A program made the translations under genes and the position numbers. From the NCBI RefSeq assembly GCF_011068285.1, contig NZ_CP049616.1, forward strand, positions 2,274,501-2,338,500: a DNA stretch of 64,000 nucleotides. Reading direction: 5' to 3'. How positions within the stretch are numbered: position 1 is the first letter of the stretch; each line of letters opens with the position of its first letter. The DNA comes from Flagellimonas oceani. GTDB lineage: Bacteria > Bacteroidota > Bacteroidia > Flavobacteriales > Flavobacteriaceae. Positions 57,647 through 64,000 of the stretch are shown here, piece after piece. The notes under the pieces were generated by a model. The model was not told the origin of the DNA and made no database searches. It saw nothing but the letters and a program-made list of their open reading frames with translations.

Positions 57647-59956
57647 CTACCTCAGGAGTGTTTGTATTTTTTCAAGGCACCTTTGCCAATGGCCTTGGGA
57701 GACAAGGTCCTTGTCCCTTTTCAATCTATGCCCCAAATCCTCTTGCAGCTCAATCAAGCACTCCATCATAAGACCTTTTGTATAATCGGTGTAATCATGT
57801 GACTTGGTCGTTGCGAAAAAGTTGACTCGTTCTTTGGCCATAATGCTGACCAACCTATCGATATAGGTCTTTTGTAGCTCTTGCCTACCTGGATCTACAG
57901 GTCCGGTCCCACGTTGTAATTCTTGGAACAATCCAGCCTGTACCTTATCTAAATATTGTGCAACAGCGTCTTTGTGCCCAATATGAAGTTCAAGATATTC
58001 CAAGCGCTTCAGTCGATCTGGGGCCAACATATCCATTAACAATAGTTGCTGGTAGGCCAATACTTCATTCGGGAAAGTGGAGTACCTGATTTTGACGGCA
58101 AACTCCGGTTCAACCAACCATTGTGGCGTTTGGAAGGCATTGACCTGCAAATAATCCAAGGCTGCTTGCTGTTTTTCCATGGATATCGGGACATACATGT
58201 TCCCAGAAAGCTCCATGGGCTTGTATCGAATATCATAGCCCCCCAATAGACTGGCCACATGTACCATATGATCGTACCAATGCTTTTGGACATCGTGGTA
58301 CAGTCGGTCCAACCGTCCATAATCCGGTTCATCCCCTATGGCCTCTGGCAATAGTTCCAAAACACGTTGTAGGTTCTTCAAGGCCATGCCGGCACTTCCC
58401 ACAGGATCATTGGTCTCCACTACCTCATTGGTGGTTCCGGGGCCTATTCTTTCCGGTCTGGACATATTGAATCGGTACCAAAGCACCGAATCCTGCCAAC
58501 GTAGCATTCGTTCCAATTCGGCCTCCCTATCCTGAGAATCCATTTCCTTCGGGAATTCCGTATAGCCCCATTGGATCTGGTACCTATCCATGGGGCCTAC
58601 TTTGTTCATGAGCAGTTCGGGGGGAATACTGTCCTCTGGTTGTGGTAGATTATTGGTCCTTGTATAATTCATGATACTCGGGGTATGGCCCATCTCCCTT
58701 AACCAAGTACTATCGTTCATTTTCTCGATGGGATAGCCATATTCCCCATAATTGGAATCGATAAGACCAAAGAAATGGCCCGCCTCATGGGCCGTCAATC
58801 TTTGGAAAAGAGCACCGACCAACTCCTCGGGAAACGGGAAGTTTTGTGCTCGCTTGTCCAAGGGTGCCGCTCGTATAAAATAGCGTTCCGACAAACTTTG
58901 GACAGAGGCTCCCAAATAGATGTCTCCCCTAAGGATCTCCCCAGTACGCAAATCGCACATCAAGGAGGCGGTACCTCCATAATCCATATCTTCATTTCCC
59001 CTCAGGTATTTGGCTCGCCCCCATTTGATCAGTGAGGTATGGATACTGTGCTGGTCCCATTCACTGATACTATCCGTTTCTTTGACCACAATGGCATTCT
59101 TGAAGCCAGCGGCCTCGAAAGCGGAAAGCCACTCCTCTACCCCGGCTCTAACATAAGGTCTCCACTTCTTTGGAATATCCGGGGACATGGTCAATGTAAT
59201 CGGCTGCTTGGGTACACTGATAACACTGTCACTGAACTTCTTTTCCAATCGCCAACGGTTGATATTGCCTTTTGTGTTATGGGTTTTATGCTTCCTATCT
59301 ATGGATCCTTCGGTACTAAACCCCATCCGATAATCAAATCCTCTGGTCGCCATGGGATCGGGCAAGGGTGCAAATCCATAAAAAATGGGCAAGGCTATTT
59401 TGGAACCTCCCTTGATAATGCCCTTACGGATTTTGACCACCACCTCCCTTTCCAAGTTTTTGGCCCCTAACAGCTTCGTGATCCCGGGTACCGGGCGTTC
59501 TGAAAAACCGGGCGCCCATTCAATGTCATCCTGCAATAAAAGATCGGTTACATCGATCCGATATTTGTCCGTCACCCCAGAGTTTTCTTCCAAGGGAAAT
59601 ATCGCAAGGATATTTTCATCAAGGACCAGATTGGGCCTTATGGGCAGAATGATTCCTTTTACCGGCCGTATACTGGGCTGCTTCAGTAGTACTTCATCCC
59701 CTTTCAAAGACCATATGACCTGGAGGTAATAAGGCCCCTTATTCTCCCTTCCATATCTCACGAACAACATGGGCTTGCCCAGCACTTCCTTTGGGACATC
59801 CAGGTACAATCTATCATCCTTGATAAGGGAAGACAAAAATTGGGGTTCAATTTGGGGATCATTATCCATGAACCCCATGGACTTTTTCCGTGAGATATTT
59901 GCGACAATCGCTGAAGTGGAGAGCATCAAAAGCATCATCCATATCGTTGTTTTCAT
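57647..59956 (-). CDS. Large zinc-dependent metalloprotease (DUF5117/DUF4953 type)
   Basis: A 769-residue exported protein (signal peptide 1-20). The zinc site is 'LTAHEAGHFFGLIDSNYG', a metzincin-type HExxH with the downstream 'HTPSIMNYT' Met-turn. The N-terminal half contains 'DVPKEVLGKPMLFVRYG' and 'LTMSPDIPKKWRPYVRAGVEEWLSAFEAAGF', typical of the DUF5117/DUF5118/DUF4953 proteases in Bacteroidetes. The gene sits directly downstream of a SusCD pair, which suggests degradation of peptides or proteins linked to that transporter. Confidence 0.88.
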   Translation of the reverse strand: MKTTIWMMLLMLSTSAIVANISRKKSMGFMDNDPQIEPQFLSSLIKDDRLYLDVPKEVLGKPMLFVRYGRENKGPYYLQVIWSLKGDEVLLKQPSIRPVKGIILPIRPNLVLDENILAIFPLEENSGVTDKYRIDVTDLLLQDDIEWAPGFSERPVPGITKLLGAKNLEREVVVKIRKGIIKGGSKIALPIFYGFAPLPDPMATRGFDYRMGFSTEGSIDRKHKTHNTKGNINRWRLEKKFSDSVISVPKQPITLTMSPDIPKKWRPYVRAGVEEWLSAFEAAGFKNAIVVKETDSISEWDQHSIHTSLIKWGRAKYLRGNEDMDYGGTASLMCDLRTGEILRGDIYLGASVQSLSERYFIRAAPLDKRAQNFPFPEELVGALFQRLTAHEAGHFFGLIDSNYGEYGYPIEKMNDSTWLREMGHTPSIMNYTRTNNLPQPEDSIPPELLMNKVGPMDRYQIQWGYTEFPKEMDSQDREAELERMLRWQDSVLWYRFNMSRPERIGPGTTNEVVETNDPVGSAGMALKNLQRVLELLPEAIGDEPDYGRLDRLYHDVQKHWYDHMVHVASLLGGYDIRYKPMELSGNMYVPISMEKQQAALDYLQVNAFQTPQWLVEPEFAVKIRYSTFPNEVLAYQQLLLMDMLAPDRLKRLEYLELHIGHKDAVAQYLDKVQAGLFQELQRGTGPVDPGRQELQKTYIDRLVSIMAKERVNFFATTKSHDYTDYTKGLMMECLIELQEDLGHRLKRDKDLVSQGHWQRCLEKIQTLLR

Positions 59957-60026
59957 GGTATATAAATATTTATAGTGATTCCTATCGGGCCTACCCCAAA
60001 CAGGTAAGGCCCAACAGGAAATTTAT

Positions 60027-61454
60027 TTAATAACCGTTGTTCTGTGGTGCTAGATTGGGATTGGTTTCCAACTCGGATTCCGGGATGGGGAACAATAGAT
60101 CGGTGTCCTTCCAATTCGCCTTGGCCTGTGACATTATTTGCCCCGCCATACCCGTACGCTTGAGATCGAACCAACGATGGCCCCGCTCGGCAAAGAGTTC
60201 CATACGGCGCTCATGCACTATGGCATCCATTAAGGCATTCTCGCCAGCTTCCGCCATATCGGCCAAGCCCGCTCTATTTCGTATGGCATCAAGGTCGCTC
60301 CGGGCCCCGTCGATTTCCCCTGACCGAAGCCTGGCCTCGGCCCGTATCAAGTATTGTTCCGCCAAACGGAAAACAATGGAATATTCCACGGACTCTTCTT
60401 CATTGAGATCCGCCTTGTATTTAAAAGGGTAATACAGGGTGGTGGTATTTTCCGCATCCGACATACTGCCCACCCAGTGGTCCCATCTTTGGTCACCTAC
60501 CTCAAAGTTGGACATCAGATTTTCCGACAGGGCATAGTCCTGTCCCGGAATGGCCTGAATGATAAATTGGACAGCCTCGCGCGTGTTTCGGGGACTATTG
60601 CCCGCTTTGAGCTGCCAAATGGTTTCGGGGGAACCTTTAAGGAATACCTTATCAAGATCGGGCTCTAATCCAAAGGCGCCGATAAGTTTGGTGGCCATGG
60701 CATCCGCCTCTTCCCAATTTTCCGCGTGGAGGTACATCCTTGCCAGGAGTGCCTTGACGGCATAGTGGTCGGGAAGAACTCTTTCATCCGATAAACTGCC
60801 GATGCCCGATAAAAGGTCAGATGCCTCTTCCAAATCGCGAATGATGTATTCCATGACCTGATCTTCCGGCGTTCTGGACACCTGGTTGTTTTCCTGATAA
60901 TCCGTGGTGGCGATATAGGGAACATTACCGAACAATTGGGTCAACAGACTATGGATATAGGCCCTGACAAACAGGGACTGCCCTTTGAACCGGTTCTTTT
61001 CCTCTTCGGTCAATGAATCCGAGAGTTCCACTCCCTTGATGATGTCATTCGCACTGTATATGATATGATACGCTTGACGCCACCATTCCGACACCGTGCT
61101 GTTGCCCGCATGGACCCCATGAAGGTACATTTGTGAGAAATCGGCATTGGTACCGTAGTACTCCAGTTCATCGGCATAGATGCCCAATCCAGTGGTCAGT
61201 CCCGTGCCCCCTGACACCATTCCTTGTTCCCGCATATCATGATAGAGGTTGGCCAATGCGGATTCCACTGTGGCGGGTTGATCAAAAACGGTCTCAGCTA
61301 TAAGAATGTTCTTTGGAGGGTCGACCTCCACAAAGTCGGTACATCCGAAAAACAGCAACGTCAATAGCGGTAATGCGGTTAGGGTTGGACGTGCACCCAA
61401 AAAGGCTAATGAAAAAAGGTGTTTCCCCATGTAAATGGTATTATGCGTTTTCAT
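60027..61454 (-). CDS. susD: SusD/RagB lipoprotein (second pair)
   Basis: A 475-residue SusD-family lipoprotein with a lipobox near 38 ('LLFFGC') and the usual 'VDPPKNILIAETVFDQPATVESALANLYHDM' start. C-terminal 'AEQYLIRAEARLRSGE' and 'VHERRMELFAERGHRWFDLKRTG' confirm the family. It pairs with the SusC that follows and with the metalloprotease downstream, suggesting peptide uptake. An internal start at residue 9 is possible. Confidence 0.93.
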   Translation of the reverse strand: MKTHNTIYMGKHLFSLAFLGARPTLTALPLLTLLFFGCTDFVEVDPPKNILIAETVFDQPATVESALANLYHDMREQGMVSGGTGLTTGLGIYADELEYYGTNADFSQMYLHGVHAGNSTVSEWWRQAYHIIYSANDIIKGVELSDSLTEEEKNRFKGQSLFVRAYIHSLLTQLFGNVPYIATTDYQENNQVSRTPEDQVMEYIIRDLEEASDLLSGIGSLSDERVLPDHYAVKALLARMYLHAENWEEADAMATKLIGAFGLEPDLDKVFLKGSPETIWQLKAGNSPRNTREAVQFIIQAIPGQDYALSENLMSNFEVGDQRWDHWVGSMSDAENTTTLYYPFKYKADLNEEESVEYSIVFRLAEQYLIRAEARLRSGEIDGARSDLDAIRNRAGLADMAEAGENALMDAIVHERRMELFAERGHRWFDLKRTGMAGQIMSQAKANWKDTDLLFPIPESELETNPNLAPQNNGY

Positions 61455-61474
61455 GTTTCTTTTTTTTTTTTAGG

Positions 61475-64000
61475 TTAAAAACTCAGTTGAAGTCCCAAGG
61501 TGATTTGTCTAAGGGCCGGCAAGCGGGTATTGGACGGCTGTTCGGGATCCGGTCCATCATAACCCGTAAAGGTCAATAGGTTCTGTCCCTGTAGATACAC
61601 ATTGACATCCAACCCACTATCCCTTGATGGAATCTCATAATTGAGGGAAATGTTCCGCAAACGGACAAAGGAGGCATCGGAAACGGCCAAATTGCTCACT
61701 TCCTGAAATGGCCCTGTTCCTGGAATCAGGGAAAGTCCCCCGGAGGCCCTTTGATATGTGGCCACATCCCCAGCTTCCCTCCACCTGTCGAGCATTGCCC
61801 TCGGCATATTGTTTCCATAGCCGGGCGTTGCCCCGAACCCCATGGTATTATAGGCACGCTGTTTTTTGAACTGAAAAAAGAAATCCAGGCTCAAATTGCC
61901 CAAGCTAAGGGTATTGCCCAATCCCCCGTACAGTTCAGGGGCAAAATCCTCTACCCATTGCCGATCTTCAAGGCTACTGATTTCCCCATCGCCGTTATAA
62001 TCTTCGATATCATAAGAGCCGGTTTCCGGGTCCACTCCGTGGGACCGGTACAATTTCACAATGGTCAAGGGTTCCCCAATGATATAGCGGTTGGAGAAGG
62101 TGGAGGTCTCCAGACCATCGAAGGCGACCAGTTTGTTCTTGGGTACGGTAATATTAAAGTTCGTACTCCATGAAAACCTTCTATTTTTGATATTGATACT
62201 GCGGAAATCAATCTCAAATCCAGTGTTTTGCACTGTGGCGTCAAAATTCCCGGTAAGCTGTGAAAAGCCCGTTGTCGCAGCCAATGGAATACCCACCAAT
62301 TGGTTGGAGGAGCGGTTCCGATACCAGGAAGTATTGACCAGCAATCGGTCCTTGAAAAAGCCCAATTCCATGGCCAATTCCAATTTCCTGTTCTCCTCCC
62401 ATCCAAATAATGGGTTGAAGATACCGGTGGGTTCCAGTACCATGGTCCCATCATATTCCTGCCCTGTGACATCATAGGTGTCCAAAAAACGGTAATCCCC
62501 GATATTGTCACTGCCCGTTGTACCATAACTGCCCCGTAGCTTCCCGTAGCTTATAACATCACTGTTGGCCAGAAATGTCTCATTGGAAAAGAGCCATGCG
62601 GCTCCAATGGCACCAAAGTTCCCGAACTGCTTGCCCGGTCCAAAGCGGGAGGATCCATCCCTTCGCCCCGTGAGATTTAGGATATACCTATCCTGAAATT
62701 TGAGGTTGACCCGTCCAAAGAGGGCATTGTACCTGTACTCGCTATCCGTGTCCGTGATGATCTCCAAGGTCTCGGCGGCGGCCAAGTTCTGAATGAGGTT
62801 ATCACTTGGAAAACCCTTGCCCCGTTGGACCAATTGTTGGGCAGTTTCCTCTTGAAAGGAGGTACCTACCAGAATATCCACGGCAAAACCGCCCCACTGC
62901 TTCTTCCAACCGATCTGTGGCTCCACTATCCATGACTCCCGATACGAGCCATTGGTGGTCAAGGAGGAACTTGATTGGGGCGTATGCCCATCCCCAGGGT
63001 TCCTTGCCGAGCTGGGCAAGGTCCTTCGGGAATCCAAACGATACCGGGTAAAACCCATGCTTGACTTGACGACCAGGTCGGGCAGAATACTATAGGATAG
63101 GACCGCATTGGAGATGATGGTATTGGACTCCAGTCCATAGGTTTCCTCCAAAGAGGCCAGTGGATTGTCCCAGGTATTGTTCTCCCAGTTCAAGTTCCCT
63201 TGTTCATCAAATACCCTTGGAGCATTGGGCTTCAACGTATAAGCGCTCTGGGTAAAATCAGCAGCGGGCAAATCGTTGACCTCGTGGGTAAAGCCCGTGG
63301 AAAGGTTAAGGCCAAAACGGCCATTTTTGGATCGATGGTTCAGATTGCTGTGAACCGATGCCCTTTTATAATTGAAATCCCCTGGAAATACCGTGGTCTC
63401 GTTTTGAAGGGCCCCACTGACCAAAAATTGTGTATGGGCACTACCCCCCGAAACAGAAAGCTGTACATTGTTCCGGTAGGCTGTGCCTCCAATCAGTTCC
63501 TCTTGCCAATCGGTATAACGTTCACTGTCCCAGGTCTTGAGTTCCGGCCATATAAAATCAAAGGCAGGGTCATTCAACAAATCTCCATAGCCATCATTGA
63601 CAATGCCTTCCCTTCGCACCTCCAAATATTCCCGTGTGTGCATCAAATCCAAGAAATGGGATACTGAACCAAGAGAGGTACTGAGATGGGCATCGAACCT
63701 TGTTTTTCCGGCCCTGCCCTTTTTGGTAGTGATCAATACGACCCCATTGGCACCACGGGATCCATAAATGGCGGTCGCATCGGCATCTTTCAGGACTTCG
63801 ACACTTTCAATATCATTGGGATTAATGGCGTTGAGGGGGCTGATGTCCCCACCAACGATCAAACTGGACATACTGGTCGAGCCCAAGGACTGGGAACCAA
63901 AGGGCACACCATCCACGATGTACAAGGGATCGCTGACCCCGTTGATAAAATTACGACCACGGACCTCGATCTCAAAGCCCCCTCCGGGCACTCCGGTATT
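61475..64000 (-). CDS. susC: SusC/RagA TonB-linked transporter, N-terminus outside the window
   Basis: The frame is open to the window end and covers about 841 residues from within the plug domain: '[27 protein letters not shown]', then '[25 protein letters not shown]', then the barrel to the C-terminal 'ITLGLQLSF'. The signal peptide, carboxypeptidase-like domain and first part of the plug are missing. No LacI-type palindrome is seen in the part visible. Confidence 0.93.
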   Translation of the reverse strand, partial: NTGVPGGGFEIEVRGRNFINGVSDPLYIVDGVPFGSQSLGSTSMSSLIVGGDISPLNAINPNDIESVEVLKDADATAIYGSRGANGVVLITTKKGRAGKTRFDAHLSTSLGSVSHFLDLMHTREYLEVRREGIVNDGYGDLLNDPAFDFIWPELKTWDSERYTDWQEELIGGTAYRNNVQLSVSGGSAHTQFLVSGALQNETTVFPGDFNYKRASVHSNLNHRSKNGRFGLNLSTGFTHEVNDLPAADFTQSAYTLKPNAPRVFDEQGNLNWENNTWDNPLASLEETYGLESNTIISNAVLSYSILPDLVVKSSMGFTRYRLDSRRTLPSSARNPGDGHTPQSSSSLTTNGSYRESWIVEPQIGWKKQWGGFAVDILVGTSFQEETAQQLVQRGKGFPSDNLIQNLAAAETLEIITDTDSEYRYNALFGRVNLKFQDRYILNLTGRRDGSSRFGPGKQFGNFGAIGAAWLFSNETFLANSDVISYGKLRGSYGTTGSDNIGDYRFLDTYDVTGQEYDGTMVLEPTGIFNPLFGWEENRKLELAMELGFFKDRLLVNTSWYRNRSSNQLVGIPLAATTGFSQLTGNFDATVQNTGFEIDFRSINIKNRRFSWSTNFNITVPKNKLVAFDGLETSTFSNRYIIGEPLTIVKLYRSHGVDPETGSYDIEDYNGDGEISSLEDRQWVEDFAPELYGGLGNTLSLGNLSLDFFFQFKKQRAYNTMGFGATPGYGNNMPRAMLDRWREAGDVATYQRASGGLSLIPGTGPFQEVSNLAVSDASFVRLRNISLNYEIPSRDSGLDVNVYLQGQNLLTFTGYDGPDPEQPSNTRLPALRQITLGLQLSF

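Noticed and set aside
1..64000. tRNA or rRNA genes serving as integration target
   Set aside because: No cloverleaf-like or rRNA-like sequence was recognised by eye on either strand; a tRNA scan would settle this.

Overview
The window is bacterial and comes from the Bacteroidota, most likely a marine member of the Flavobacteriaceae. The basis is family content: SusC/SusD pairs, an IntDOT-type integrase, BtgA/BtgB mobilisation proteins, an RteC regulator, Bacteroidetes Tra proteins, and DUF6520, DUF6876 and DUF6428 proteins. No rRNA, tRNA or CRISPR array is visible. Genus is not assigned.

Layout. Positions 1-2473 hold two small metal(loid) units on the minus strand: an ars-type unit (ArsR, an exported protein resembling an arsenate reductase without its catalytic loop, and the start of a DUF6428 gene) and a mer-type unit (ArsR, MerTP fusion, GDCC-motif protein). 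From about 2.5 to 57 kb the window reads as an integrative conjugative element (ICE) or the fused remains of one: integrase and Fic protein (2.5-6.1 kb); ssb, DUF6876, radC, a probable oriT, btgA/btgB and a coupling ATPase (6.9-12.1 kb); an AbiE toxin-antitoxin pair (13.1-14.7 kb); an intact IS4-family copy and a decayed IS256 copy (14.9-18.8 kb); a large inositol locus (16.4-41.3 kb); a transfer operon traE-F-G-I-J-K-M-N (41.9-48.7 kb, minus); and a maintenance/regulation end (49-56.7 kb) with an amidase, mobile mystery proteins A/B, an EEP hydrolase, replication-type proteins, a Xis-like protein and RteC. Beyond this are a MauE/DoxX protein, a DUF6520 protein, a large metalloprotease and a second SusD/SusC pair cut by the window end.

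The main find is the 16.4-41.3 kb locus. It encodes the complete myo-inositol pathway (iolG, E, A, D, C, B, J plus an SSS symporter) under a LacI-type regulator. Next to it lie a SusC/SusD pair, a DUF285 surface lipoprotein, a PI-PLC-like lipoprotein whose barrel is split by a propeller-like insertion, an alpha/beta hydrolase, and a phosphodiesterase-alkaline phosphatase fusion. Four near-identical palindromes (ATGCAAAGGTTTGCAT type) lie 80-105 bp upstream of four transcription units: iol, susCD, the fusion, and a pair of unknown exported proteins. The simplest reading is a phosphatidylinositol or inositol-phosphate utilisation locus. Surface enzymes would release and dephosphorylate inositol, SusCD and the symporter would import it, and Iol enzymes would turn it into acetyl-CoA and central metabolites. 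It lies between the mobilisation and transfer modules, so it may be transferable cargo.

Limits: family assignments come from reading the translations, not from searches. The ends of the ICE are not proven. Operators, terminators and oriT are assigned by eye.
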